Source of the DNA: Armigeres subalbatus
Lineage: Eukaryota; Arthropoda; Insecta; Diptera; Culicidae
Assembly (NCBI RefSeq): GCF_024139115.2
Contig: NC_085140.1
Coordinates: forward strand, 102,188,988 to 102,252,987
DNA: 64,000 nt
Direction of reading: 5' to 3'
In this document: one piece after another, positions 31,961 through 43,990 of the stretch
How the letters are laid out: each line of letters opens with the position of its first letter
Numbering within the stretch: the stretch's first letter is position 1
Translations under genes and position numbers: made by a program
Notes under the pieces: generated by a model
The model's input: only the letters and a program-made list of their open reading frames with translations
Told to the model about the DNA's origin: nothing
Databases searched by the model: none

Positions 31961-34900
31961 GGATTCCTCCGAGCCTCTTGAAAGGAAGCTTCCGAGCCTC
32001 TTGAAAGGAGGCTTCCGAGCCTCTTGATAGGAGGCTTCCGAGCCTCTTGAAAGGAGGCTTCCGAGCCTCTTGAAAGGATCCTTCAGAGCCTTTTGAAAGG
32101 ATGCTTCCGAGCCTCTTGAAAGGAGGCTTCCAGGCCTCTTGAAAGAGGCTTGAGCCTCTTGAAAGGAGGCTTCCAGGCCTCTTGAAAGGAGGCTGAGCCT
32201 CTTGAAAGGAGGCTGAGCCTCTTGAAAGGAGGCTTCTGAGCCTCTTGAAAGGAGGCTTCCAGGCCTCTTGAAAGGAGGCTTCCAGGCCTCTTGAAGGAGG
32301 CTTCCAGCCTCTTGAAAGGAGGCTTCTGAGCCTCTTGAAAGGAGGCTCTGAGCCTCTTGAAAGGAGGCCTGAGCCTCTTGAAAGGAGGCTTCCAGGCCTC
32401 TTGAAGGAGGCTTCCAGGCCTCTTGAAGGGAGGCCTGAGCCTCTTGAAGGAGGCTTGAGGCCTCTTGAAGGAGGCCTGAGGCCTCTTGAAAGGAGGCTTC
32501 CGGGCCTCTTGAAAGGAGGCTTCTGAGCCTCTTGAAGGAGGCCTGAGCCTCTTGAAAGGAGGCTTCAGGCCTCTTGAAAGGAGGCTTCAGGCCTCTTGAA
32601 AGGAGGCTTCCAGGCCTCTTGAAAGGAGGCTCTGAGCCTCTTGAAGGAGGCTCTGAGCCTCTTGAAGGAGGCTTCCAGGCCTCTTGAAAGGAGGCTTCCT
32701 GAGGCCTCTTGAAAGGAGGCCTGAGCCTCTTGAAGGAGGCTTCCAGGCCTCTTGAAAGGAGGCTTCCGAGCCTCTTGAAAGGAGGCCTGAGCCTCTTGAA
32801 AGGAGGCTCTGAGCCTCTTGAAAGGAGGCTTCTGAGCCTCTTGAAAGGAGGCTCTGAGGCCTCTTGAAAGGAGGCTTCTGAGCCTCTTGAAAGGAGGCTT
32901 CCGAGCCTCTTGAAAGGAGGCTTCCTGAGGCCTCTTGAAAGGAGGCTTCCAGGCCTCTTGAAAGGAGGCTCTGAGCCTCTTGAAAGGAGGCTCTGAGCCT
33001 CTCTTGAAGGAGGCTTCTGAGCTCTTGAAAGAGGCTTCTGAGCCTCTTGAAAGGGAGGCTTCTGAGCCTCTTGAAAGGAGGCTCTGAGCCTCTTGAAAGG
33101 AGGCTTCCTGAGCCTCTTGAAAGGAGGCTTGAGCCTCTTGAAGGAGGCTTCCGAGGCCTCTTGAAAGGAGGCTTGAGCCTCTTGAAAGGAGGCTTGGGCC
33201 TCTTGAAAGGAGGCTTCTGAGGCCTCTTGAAAGGAGGCCTGGAGCCTCTTGAAAGGAGGCTTCCTGAGCCTCTTGAAGGAGGAGGCCTCTTGAAGGAGGC
33301 TTCCGAGCCTCTTGAAGGGAGGCTTCTGGGCCTCTTGAAAGGAGGCTTGAGCCTCTTGAAGGAGGCTTCCAGGCCTCTTGAAAGGAGGCTTCCAGGCCTC
33401 TTGAAAGGAGGCTGGGCCTCTTGAAGGAGCTGGGCCTCTTGAAAGGAGGCCTGAGCCTCTTGAAAGGAGGCTTCCGAGCCTCTTGAAAGGAGGCCTGAGC
33501 CTCTTGAAAGGAGGCTCTGAGCCTCTTGAAGAGGAGGCTTCCGGGCCTCTTGAAAGGAGGCTTCCTGAGGCCTCTTGAAGGAGGCTTCCAGGCCTCTTGA
33601 AGGAGGCTGGAGCCTCTTGAAAGGAGGCTTGAGGCCTCTTGAAGGAGGCCTGGAGCCTCTTGAAGGGAGGCTTCTGAGCCTCTTGAAAGGAGGCTTCTGA
33701 GGCCTCTTGAAAGGAGGCTTCTGAGCCTATTGAAAGGAGGCTTCCAGGCCTCTTGAAGGAGGCTTCTGAGCCTCTTGAAAGGAGGCTTCCAGGCCTCTTG
33801 AAAGGAGGCTGGAGCCTCTTGAAAGGAGGCTTGAGGCATCTTGAAAGGAGGCTTCTGAGCCTCTTGAAAGGAGGCTTCCAGAGGCTCTTGAAAAGAAGCT
33901 TCCAAGCCTCTTGAAAGGAGCCTTCCGAGCCTCTTGAAAGGAGGCTCTGAGCCTCTCAAAGTAGGCTTCTGGCCTCTTAAAAGTAGGCTTCCAGGCCTCT
34001 TGAAGGGAGGCTTCCAGGCCTCTTGAAAGAAGCTTGAGGCCTCTTGAAAGGAGGCTTTCGAGCTGCTTGAAATTAGGGGCTTCCTGAGCCTCAAGAAAAA
34101 GCTGAGGCCTCTAGAAAGGAGGCTGAGGCCTCTTAAAGTAGGCTTGAGGCCTCTTAAAGTAGGCTTGAGCCTCTTAAAATGAGGCTCGAGGCTGCTTGAA
34201 ATGAGGCTTCCGAGCCTCAAGAAAGAAAGCTTTCGAGCCTCTAGAAAGGAGGCTTCCGAGGCTCTTGAAAGGAGGCTTTCGAGCCTCTTAAAAGTAGGCT
34301 TCCGAGCCTCTTGAAAGTAGGCTTCCGAGCCTCTTGAAAGGAGGCTTCCGAGCCTCTTGAAAGGAGGCTTTTAAGCCTCTTGAAAGGAGGCTTTCAAGCC
34401 TCTTGAAAGGAGGCTTTCGAGTCTCTTGAAAGGAGGCTTTTAAGCCTCTTGAAAGGAGGCTTTCAGGCCTCTTGAAAGGAGGCTTTGAGCCTCTTGAAGG
34501 AGGCTATCGAGCCTCTTGAAAGGAGGCTTACGAGCCTCTTGAAAGGAGGCACAGGCCTCTTGAAAGGAGGCTTACAGGCCTCTTGAAAGGAGGCTTTCGT
34601 GCCTCTTGAAAGGAGTCTTTCGTGCTTCTTGAAAGGAGGCTGAGCCTCTCGAAAGGAGGCTTCCTGAGCCTCTTGAAAGGAAGGCTGAGGCCTCTTGAAA
34701 GGAAGCTTTGAGCTTCTTGAAGGAGGCTTGAGGCCTCTTGAAAGGAGGCTTGAGGCCTCTTGGAAGGAGGCTTCCAGGCCTCTTGAAAGGAGGGCCTGAG
34801 CCTCTTGAAAGGGAGGCTTCTGAGCCTCTTGAAGGAGGCTTGAGCCTCTTGAAAGGAGGCTTCCAGGCCTCTTGAAAGGAGGCTTCTGAGGCCTCTTGAA

Positions 34901-37900
34901 AGGAGGCTCTGAGCCTCTTGAAAGGAGGCTTCTGAGCCTCTTGAAAGGAGGCTTCTGAGCCTCTTGAAAGGAGGCTTCTGAGCCTCTTGAAAGGAGGCTC
35001 TGAGGCCTCTTGAAGGAGGCTTTCAGGCCTCTTGAAAGGAGGCTGAGCCTCTTGAAAGAGGCTTCCGAGCCTCTTGAAGAAGGTTTCTGAGCCTCTTGAA
35101 AGGAGGCTCCCAGGCCTCTAGAAAAGAGGCTTCTGAGCCTCATGAAAGGAGGCTGAGCCTCTTGAAAGGAGGCTTGAGCCTCTTGAAAGGAGGCTGAGGC
35201 CTCTTGAAAGGAGGCTTCCAGGCCTCTTGAAAGGAGCCTCCTGAGCATCTTGAAAGGAGTCCTCCGAGGCCTCTTGAAAGGAGGCCTCAGGCCTCTTGAA
35301 GGAGGCCTGAGGCCTCTTGAAAGGAGGCTTCCTAGCCTCTTGAAAGAAGGCTTGAGCCTCTTGAAAGAAGGCTTCTGAGCCTCTTGAAAGAAGGCTTGAG
35401 GCCTCTTGAAAGAAGGCTTCTGAGGCCTCTTGAAGGAGGCTTCCAGGCCTTTGAAAGGAGGCTTCCAGGCCTCTTGAAAGGAGGCTTCCAGGCCTCTTGA
35501 AAGGGAGGCTGAGCCTTTGAAAGGAGGCTTCCAGCCTCTTGAAAGGAGGCCTGAGCCTCTTGAAAGGAGGCTTGAGCCTCTTGAAAGGAGGCTTCCTGAG
35601 CCTCTTGAAAGGAGGCTCTGAGCCTCTTGAAAGGAGGCTTCTGAGCCTCTTGAAAGGAGGCTTCCTGAACATCTTAAAATGAGGCTTCAGGAGCCTCTTA
35701 AAATGAGGCTTCCGAGCCTCTTGAAAGGAGGCTTCCAAGCCTATTGAAAGTAGGCTTCCAAGCCTCTTGCTTGGAAGGAGGCTTCCAAGCCTCTTGAAAG
35801 AAGGCTTCCAAGCCTGTTGAAAGGAGCCTTCCAAGTCTTTAGAAAGAAGGCTTCCGAACCTCAAGAAAGGAGGCTTTCAAGGTGCTTGAAAGAAGCTTCC
35901 GAGCCTCTAGAAAGAAGGCTTTCGAGCCTCTTGAAAGGAGGCTTCCGAACCTCTTGAAAGGAGGCTTCCAAGCCTCTTAAAAGAAGGCTTTCAAGCCTCT
36001 TGAAAGGAAGCTTCCGAGCCTCTAGAAAGAAGGCTTCTGAGCCTCTAGAAAGAAGGCTTTCGAGCCTCTTGAAAGGAGGGTTCCGAGCCTCTAGAAAGGA
36101 GGCTTTCGAGCCTCTTGAAAGGAGGGTTCCGAGCCTCTAGAAAGGAGGCTTTCGAGCCTCTTGAAAGGAGGCCTCCGAGCCTCTTGAAAGGAGGCTTCCG
36201 AGCCTCTTGAAAGGAGGCTTCCGAGCCTCTTGAAAGGAGGCTTCCGAGCCTCTTGAAAGGAGGCTTCCGAACCGCTTGGAAAGAGGCTTTTGAGCCTCAA
36301 GAAAAAAGCTTTCGAGCCTCTAGAAAGGAGGCTCCCGAGGCTCTTGAAAGGAAGCTTCCAAGCCTCTTGAAAGGAGTCTTCCGAGCCTCTTGAAAGGAAG
36401 CTTCCGAGCCTCTTAAAAGAAGGCTTCCGAGCCTCTTGAAAGTAGGCTTCCGAGCCTCTTGAAAGGAGGCTTTCGAGCCTCTTGAAAGGAAGCCTGAGAC
36501 CTCTTGAAAGGAGGCTTCGAGCCGCTTGAAGTGGGCTTCCGAGCCTCAAGAAAGAAAGCTTTCGAGCCTCTAGAAAGGAGGCTTCCGAGCCTCTTAAAAG
36601 TAGGCTTCCGAGCCTTTTAAAAGTAGGCTTCCGAGCCTCTTAAAAGGAGGCTTCCGAGCCGCTTGAAATGAGGCTTCCGAGCCTCAAGAAAGAAAGCTTT
36701 CGAGCCTCTAGAGAAGAGGCTCCCGAGGCTCTTGAAAGGAGGCTTCCGAGCCTCTTGAAAGGAGGCTTCCGAGCCTCTTAAAAGTAGGCTTCCGAACCTC
36801 TTAAAAGTAGGCTTCCTTACCTCTTAAAAGTAGGCTTCCGAGCCCCTTGAAAGGAGGCTTGCAGGCCTCTTGAAAGGAGGCTTTGAGGCCTCTTGAAAGG
36901 AGGCTTTAGGCCTCTTGAAAGGAGGCTGGAGGCCTCTTGAAAGGAGGCTTTCGAGCCTCTTGAAAGGGGAGGCTGAGCCTCTTGAAAGGAGGCTTTCAGG
37001 CCTCTTGAAAGGAGGCTTTCAGGCCTCTTGAAAGGGAGGCTTCCAGGCCTCTTGAAAGGAAGCTTTGAGGCCTCTTGAAAGGAAGCTTCCTGAGCCTCTT
37101 GAAAGGAGGCCAGAGCCTCTTGAAAGGAGGCTTCTGAGCCTCTTGAAAGGAGGCTGAGCCTCTTGAAAGGAGGCTTCCAGGCCTCTTGAAAGGAGGCCTG
37201 AGCCTCTTGAAAGGAGGCTTCTGAGGCCTCTTGAAAGGAGGCTTCTGAGGCCCTCTTGAAAGGAGGCTTCTGAGCCTCTTGAAAGGAGGCTCTGAGCCTC
37301 TTGAAAGGAGGCTTCTGAGCCTCTTGAAAGGAGGCTTCTGAGCCTCTTGAAAGGAGGCTTCGAGCCTCTTGAAGGAGGCTTCTGAGCCTCTTGAAAGGAG
37401 GCTTCTGAGCCTCTTGAAGGAGGCTTGAGGCCTCTTGAAAGGAGGCTTCTGAGCCTCATGAAAGGAGGCTTTCGAGGCCTCTTGAAAGGAGGCTTTGAGG
37501 CCTCTTGAAAGGAGGCTTCCGAGGCCTCTTGAAAGGAGGCTTCCTGAGCCTCTTGAAAGGAGGCCTCCGAGCATCTTGAAAGGAGTCCTCCAGGCCTCTT
37601 GAATGAAGGCTTCGGAACTTCTTGAAAGGTGGCTTCCGAGCATCTTGAAAGGAGGCTTCCTAGCCTCTTGAAAGAAGGCTTCCAAGTTTTTTGAAAGAAG
37701 GCTTCTGAGCTTCTTATAACAAGGCTTCTGAACCTCTTGATTGAAGGCATCCGAGCCTCTTGAAAGGAGGCTTCCAGGCCTTTGAAAGGAGGCTGGGCCT
37801 CTTGAAAGGAGGCTTCCAGGCCTCTTGAAAGGAGGCTTTCAGGCCTTTGAAAGGAGGCTTCCAGGCCTCTTGAAGGAGGCTCTGAGCCTCTTGAAAGGAG

Positions 37901-40362
37901 GCCTGAGCCTCTTGAAAGGAGGCTTCTGAGCCTCTTGAAAGGAGGCTTCCTGAGCCTCTTGAAAGGAGGCTTCCAGGCCTTTTGAAAGGAGGCTTCCGAA
38001 CATCTTAAAATGAGGCTTCCGAGCCTCTTGAAAGGAGGCTTCCAAGCATATTGAAAGGAGGCTTCCAAGCCTATTGAAAGTAGGCTTCCAAGCCTCTTGC
38101 TTGGAAGGAGGCTTCCAAGCCTCTTGAAAGAAGGCTTCCAAGCCTGTTGAAAGGAGCCTTCCAAGTCTTTAGAAAGAAGGCTTCCGAACCTCAAGAAAGG
38201 AGGCTTTCAAGGCACTTGAAAGAAGCTTCCGAGCCTCTAGAAAGAAGGCTTTCGAGCCTCTTGAAAGGAGGCTTCCGAACCTCTTGAAAGGAGGCTTCCA
38301 AGCCTCTTAAAAGAAGGCTCCCAAGCCTCTTGCAAGGAAGCTTCCGTGCCTCTAGAAAGAAGGCTTCTGAGCCTTTAGAAAGAAGGCTTTCGAGCCTCTT
38401 GAAAGGAGGGTTCCGAGCCTCTAGAAAGGAGGCTTTCGCGCCTCTTGAAAGGAGGCTTTCGAGCCTCTTGAAGAGAGGCTTTCCAGGCCTCTTGAAAGGA
38501 GGCCTCCAGACCTCTTGAAAGGAGGCTTCCAGAGCCTCTTGAAAGGAGGCCTCCAGACCTCTTGAAAGGAGGCTTGAGCCTCTTGAAAGGAGGCTTGGAG
38601 CCTCTTGAAAGGAGGCTCGAACTGCTTGGAAGAGGCTTTGAGCCTCAAGAAAAAGCCTGAGGCCTCTAGAAAGGAGGCTCCTGAGGCTCTTGAAAGGAAG
38701 CTTCCAAGCCTCTTGAAAGGAGGCTTTTGAGCCTCTTGAAAGGAGGCTTCCGACCCTCTTGAAAGAAGGCCTCAGGCCTCTTGAAAGTAGGCTTGAGAGC
38801 CTCTTGAAAGGAGGCTTCGAGCCTCTTGAAAGGAAGCCTGAACCTCTTAAAGGAGGCTTCCAGGCCGCTTGAAATTGGGCTTCCGATCCTCAAGAAAGAA
38901 AGCTGAGGCCTCTAGAAAGGAGGCTTCTGAGCCTATTAAAAGTAGGCTTCCAGGCCTTTTAAAGTAGGCTTGGAGCCTCTTAAAGGAGGCTTCAGGCCGC
39001 TTGAAATGAGGCTTCAGGCCTCAAGAAAGAAAGCTGAGCCTCTAGAAAGGAGGCTTCTGAGGCTCTTGAAAGGAGGCTTGAGGCCTCTTGAAAGGATGCT
39101 TTTGAGCCTCTTAAAAGTAGGCTTCCAGGCCTCTGAAAGTAGGCTTCCTTGCCTCTTAAAAGTAGGCTGAGCCTCTTGAAAGGAGGCTTGAGGCCTCTTG
39201 AAAGGAGGCTTTCAGGCCTCTTGAAGGAGGCTTTCAGGCCTCTTGAAAGGAGGCTTGAGGCCTCTTGAAAGGAGGCTGAGGCCTCTTGAAAGGAGGCTTT
39301 CAGGCCTCTTGAAAGGAGGCTTTCAGGCCTCTTGAAAGGAGGCTTTGAGGCCTTTGAAAGGAGGCTTTCCAGGCCTCTTGAAAGGAGGCTTTCGAGCCTC
39401 TTGAAGGAGGCTTTCAGGCCTCTTGAAGAAGGCTTTCGTGCCTCTTGAAAGGAGGCTTGAGGCCTCTCGAAAGGAGGCTGAGCCTCTTGAAAGGAAGCTG
39501 AGCCTCTTGAAAGGAGGCTTCCTGAGCCTCTTGAAAGGAGGCTCTCTGAGGCCTCTTGAAAGGAGGCTTCCAGGCCTCTTGAAAGGAGGCTTCTGAGCCT
39601 CTTGAAAGGAGGCTTCTGAGGCCTCTTGAAAGGAGGCTTCTGAGCCTCTTGAAAGGAGGCTTGAGCCTCTTGAAAGGAGGCTTCCAGGCCTCTTGAAAGG
39701 AGGCTGAGGCCTCTTGAAAGGAGGCTTGAGGCCTCTTGAAGGAGGCTCAGGCCTCTTGAAAGAAGCTTTCAGGCCTCTTGAAAGGAGGCTGAGGCCTCTT
39801 GAAGGAGGCTTCCAGAGCCTCTTGGAAGGAGGCTTGAGCCTCTTGAAAGGAGGCTTGAGGCCTCTTGAAAGGAGGCTTCCAGGCCTCTTGAAAGGAGGCT
39901 GAGCCTCTTGAAGGAGGCTTCTGAGCCTCTTGAAAGGAGGCTTCGGAGCCTCTTGAAAGGAGGCCTGAGCCTCTTGAAAGGAGGCTTCCAGGCCTCTTGA
40001 AAGGAGGCTGAGGCCTCTTGAAAGGAGGCTTCTGAGCCTCTTGAAAGGAGGCTTCTGAGCCTCTTGAAAGGAGGCTTCCAGAGCCTCTTGAAAGGAGGCT
40101 TCCAGGCCTTTTGAAAGGAGGCTGAGGCCTCTTGAAAGGGGGCGGCCGGGCCTCTTGAAAGGAGGCTTCCGAGCCTCTTGAAAGGAGGCTTTCGAGCCTT
40201 TGAAAGGAGGCTTCCAGGCCTCTTGAAAGGAGGCTTGAGCCTCTTGAAAGGAGGCTTCCGGCCTCTTGAAGGGAGGCTTCCTGAGCCTCTTGAAAGGGAG
40301 GCTTGAGAGCCTCTTGAAAGGAGGCTTCTGAGCCTCTTGAAAGGAGGCTTCTGAGCCTCTTG

Positions 40363-40563
40363 AAATCCTTTTTAAACCCATTTTGATACCATCTTTACTC
40401 GTAAAAGGATCCAAATAAAAATTCGTTTCAAAAACGCACTGATTTTACTTTATATCGTTTTTATACACCATCCAAATCGATTCAAATTAGTCCCAACTCT
40501 GTTTAAAATTGAGGCATCACAAAGTAGGAGTCCATTAAAAATACGTTCCAAATCTTTTCACAC
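40363..40563. repeat. ~200-bp copy of the array's right flank, embedded inside the satellite
   Basis: Non-satellite sequence from AATCCTTTTTAAACCCATTT to ATACGTTCCAAATCTTTTCA is nearly identical to 43303-43503, which borders the array on the right. The differences are single bases (for example CGCACTG versus CACACTG). Satellite resumes at 40564 with GAGCCTCTTGAAAGG. The distance between the copies is 2,940 bp. Confidence 0.85.
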
Positions 40564-43300
40564 GAGCCTCTTGAAAGGAGGCTTCCGAGCCTCTTGAAAG
40601 GAGGCTTCCGAGCCTCTTGAAAGGAGGCCTCCGAGCATCTTGAAAGGAGTCCTCCGAGCCTCTTGAAAGGAGGCCTCCGAGCCTCTTGAAAGGAGGCCTC
40701 CGAGCCTCTTGAAAGGAGGCTTCCGAGCCTCTTGAAAGAAGGCTTCCGAGCCTCTTGAAAGGAGGCTTCCGAGCCTCTTGAAAGGAGGCTTCCGAACATC
40801 TTAAAATGAGGCTTCCGAGCCTCTTGAAAGGAGGCTTCCAAGCCTATTGAAAGTAGGCTTCCAAGCCTATTGAAAGTAGGCTTCCAAGCCTCTTGCTTGG
40901 AAGGAGGCTTCCAAGCCTCTTGCTTGGAAGGAGGCTTCCAAGCCTCTTGAAGGAAGGCTTCCAAGCCTGTTGAAAGGAGCCTTCCAAGTCTTTAGAAAGA
41001 AGGCTTCCGAACCTCAAGAAAGGAGGCTTTCAAGGCGCTTGAAAGAAGCTTCCGAGCCTCTAGAAAGAAGGCTTTCGAGCCTCTTGAAAGGAGGCTCCCG
41101 AGCCTCTTGAAAGGAGGCTTCCGAGCCTCTAGAAAGAAGGCTTTCGAGCCTCTTGAAAGGAGGCTTCCGAACCTCTTGAAAAAAGGCTCCCAAGCCTCTA
41201 GAAAGAAGGCTTTCGAGCCTCTTGGAAGGAGGGTTCCGATTCTCTAGAAAGGAGGCTTTCGAGCCTCTTGAAAGGAGGCTTTCGAGCCTCTTGAAAGGAG
41301 GCTTTCGAGCCTCTTGAAAGGAGGCCTCCGAACCTCTTGAAAGGAGGCTTCCGAGCCTCTTGAAAGGAGGCCTCCGAACCTCTTGAAAGGAGGCTTCCGA
41401 GCCTCTTGAAAGGAGGCTTCCGAGCCTCTTGAAAGGAGGCTTCCGAACCGCTTGGAAAGAGGCTTTTGAGCCTCAAGAAAAAAAGCTTCCGAGCCTCTAG
41501 AAAGGAGGCTCCCGATGCTCTTGAAAGGAAGATTCCAAGCCTCTTGAAAGGCTTCCGAGCCTCTTGAAAGGAGGCTTCCGACCCTCTTGAAAGGAGGCTT
41601 CCGAGCCTCTTGAAAGTAGGCTTCCGAGCCTCTTGAAAGGAGGCTTCCGAGCCTCTTGAAAGGAAGCTTCCGAACCTCTTGAAAGGAGGCTTCCGAGCCG
41701 CTTGAAATTAGGCTTCCGAGCCTCAAGAAAGAAAGCTTTCGAGCCTCTAGAAAGGAGGCTTCCGAGCCTCTTAAAAGTAGGCTTCCGAGCCTCTTAAAAG
41801 TAGGCTTCTGAGCCTCTTAAAAGGAGGCTGAGGCTGCTTGAAATGAGGCTCTGAGCCTCTAGAAAGGAGGCTCTGAGGGCTCTTGAAAGGAGGCTTGAGA
41901 GCCTCTTGAAAGGATGCTTTTGAGCCTCTCAAAAGAAGGCTACCGAGCCTCTGAAAAGTAGGCTTCCTTGCCTCTTAAAAGTAGGCTTCCGAGCCTCTTG
42001 AAAGGAGGCTTCCGAGCCTCTTGAAAGGAGGCTTTCGAGCCTCTTGAAAGGAGGCTTTCGAGCCTCTTGAAAGGAGGCTTTCGAGCCTCTTGAAAGGAGG
42101 CTTTCAGGCCTCTTGAAAGGAGGCTAGGCCTCTTGAAAGGAGGCTTGAGGCCTCTTGAAAGGAGGCTTTCAGGCCTTTGAAAGGAGGCTGGAGGCCTCTT
42201 GAAAGGAGGCTTTCAGGCCTCTTGAAAGGAGGCTTTCAGGCCTCTTGAAAGGAGGCTTGAGCTCTTGAAAGAAGGCTTTCGACCCTCTTGAAAGGAGGCT
42301 TCTGTGCCTCTCGAAAGGAGGCTTCCAGGCCTCTTGAAAGGAAGCTTGAGGCCTCTTGAAAGGAGGCTTGAGGCCTCTTGAAAGGAGGCTTGAGGCCTCT
42401 TGAAAGGAGGCTTCCAGGCCTCTTGAAAGGAGGCTTGAGCCTCTTGAAGGAGGCTTCTGAGCCTCTTGAAAGGAGGCTTCCAGGCCTCTTGAAAGGAGGC
42501 CTGAGCCTCTTGAAAGGAGGCTTCCAGGCCTCTTGAAAGGAGGCTTCCAGGCCTCTTGAAAGGAGGCTTGAGCCTCTTGAAAGGAGGCTTTCAGGCCTCT
42601 TGAAGGGAGGCTTTCAGGCCTCTTGAAAGAAGCTTTGAGGCCTCTTGAAAGGAGGCTGAGGCCTCTTGAAGGAGGCTTTCAGCCTCTTGAAAGGAGGCTT
42701 CTGAGCCCTTGGAAAGGAGGCTCTGAGCCTCTTGAAAGGAGGCTTCCAGGCCTCTTGAAAGGAGGCTTGAGCCTCTTGAAAGGAGGCTTCGAGGCCCTCT
42801 TGAAAGGAGGCTTCCAGGCCTCTTGAAAGGGAGGCTTCTGAGCCTCTTGAAAGGGAGGCCTGAGGCCTCTTGAAAGGAGGCTTCCAGGCCTCTTGAAGGA
42901 GGCTCTGAGCCTCTTGAAAGGAGGCTTCTGAGCCTCTTGAAAGGAGGCTTCTGAGCCTCTTGAAAGGAGGCTGAGGCCTCTTGAAAGGAGGCTTCCAGGC
43001 CTCTTGAAAGGAGGCTTCCAGGCCTCTTGAAAGGAGGCTGAGCCTCTTGAAAGGAGGCTTCTGAGCCTCTTGAAAGGAGGCTTCCAGGCCTCTTGAAAGG
43101 AGGCTTCTGAGCCTCTTGAAAGGAGGCCTGAGCCTCTTGAAAGGAGGCTTCTGAGCCTCTTGAAAGGAGGCTTCCGAGCCTCTTGGAAGGAGGCTTCCGA
43201 GCCTCTTGAAAGGAGGCTTCCGAGCCTCTTGAAAGGAGGCTTCCGAGCCTCTTGAAAGGAGGCTTCCGAGCCTCTTGAAAGGAGGCTTCTGAGCCTCTTG

Positions 43301-43990
43301 AAATCATTTTTAAACCCATTTTGATACCATCTTTACTCGTAAAAAGGATCCAAATAAAAATTCGTTTCAAAAACACACTGATTTTACTTTATATCGTTTT
43401 TATACACCATCCAAATCGATTCAAATTAGTCCCAACTCTGTTTAAAATTGAGGCATCACAAAGTAGGAGTCCATTAAAAATACGTTCCAAATCGTTTCAC
43501 ACGATTCAAATTAAAATGCGTTCAAAAGAATGACAACAATTCCATGCCCAAACCTTTCCAAATTGTCACAAATCCAGAATGTGCGCCAAATCTGTTATTT
43601 CAATTCGGTTCAAATGCGTTTCAAATTGTTTAAATTACTTTCCAGGTCATGACACGTCACGCGTTCTCGTCAAGTTAATATAAAATCCTGCCTAAATTGC
43701 TAAATTGATCCAAATTCAGTCAAAGTTACAAAACCCAATTTAAAGCCATTTCTAATCGCTAGCTTTCGCGAGCATTGTCAGCCCTGCTTCCTGGTGGCTA
43801 CTTGCTCTAGCCTTGACCTGGGCCCATGTCAGATTCCTGTCGACTTTTTTAACTTCTAGACGCCACTTGTAGCCACGAGCCTTTGCTGCAATGTCCTGTC
43901 GGATTCCAAAGCGATCTAAGTCAAAATGTATTCGTTTCAGTTTCACTGCGAATCTGTTCTTAATTCGCTACACATAGTTTCAAATTTATA
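43301..43990. repeat. Degenerate TTCAAATCG-type minisatellite at the right edge of the satellite
   Basis: Recurrent imperfect motifs CCAAATCGATTCAAATTAG, GTTCCAAATCGTTTCACACG and GGTTCAAATGCGTTTCAAAT resemble those at 27640-28800. The first 200 bp are duplicated inside the satellite at 40363. An RTE family A scrap (43760-43945) is embedded. Confidence 0.5.
43760..43945 (-). pseudogene. RTE family A C-terminal scrap
   Basis: The minus strand reads EVKKVDRNLTWAQVKARA, aligning with EIKEVDRNLTWQQVKAIA of the copy at 1-661. About 35 residues are recognisable. Sequence on either side is unrelated. Confidence 0.65.

Larger units (their letters stand above)
30855..43300. repeat. 12.4-kb satellite, 23-bp unit GAGCCTCTTGAAAGGAGGCTTCC-type, higher-order structure
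   Basis: The unit is GAGCCTCTTGAAAGGAGG followed by CTTCC, 23 bp, with a 6-bp stem AGCCTC/GAGGCT around a 7-base loop TTGAAAG. Clean runs occur at 30880-31080, 31330-31445, 40560-40740 and 43195-43290. Elsewhere units vary at the linker (CCGAG, CTGAG, CCAGG) and in the A-run (GAAAGG/GAAGG). A marker block with 'cttgcttggaaggaggctt', 'cctgttgaaaggagccttcc' and 'aagtctttagaaagaaggct' appears near 35766, 38096 and 40889, so 2.3-2.8-kb blocks are repeated. Open frames up to 551 codons are by-products: 23 bp is not a multiple of three, and no frame contains a stop in the consensus. No protein is implied. Confidence 0.9.

Noticed and set aside
32565..34220. A 551-codon minus-strand open frame and several others (e.g. 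37019-38194, 39323-40414) in the large satellite
   Set aside because: They are translations of a 23-bp repeat that lacks stops in its consensus; frames on the other strand and in other phases are also open, and no non-repeat domain is present.
30855..43300. A CRISPR array because of the regular ~23-bp repeats
   Set aside because: Repeats are contiguous without spacers, no cas genes exist and the context is a eukaryotic genome.
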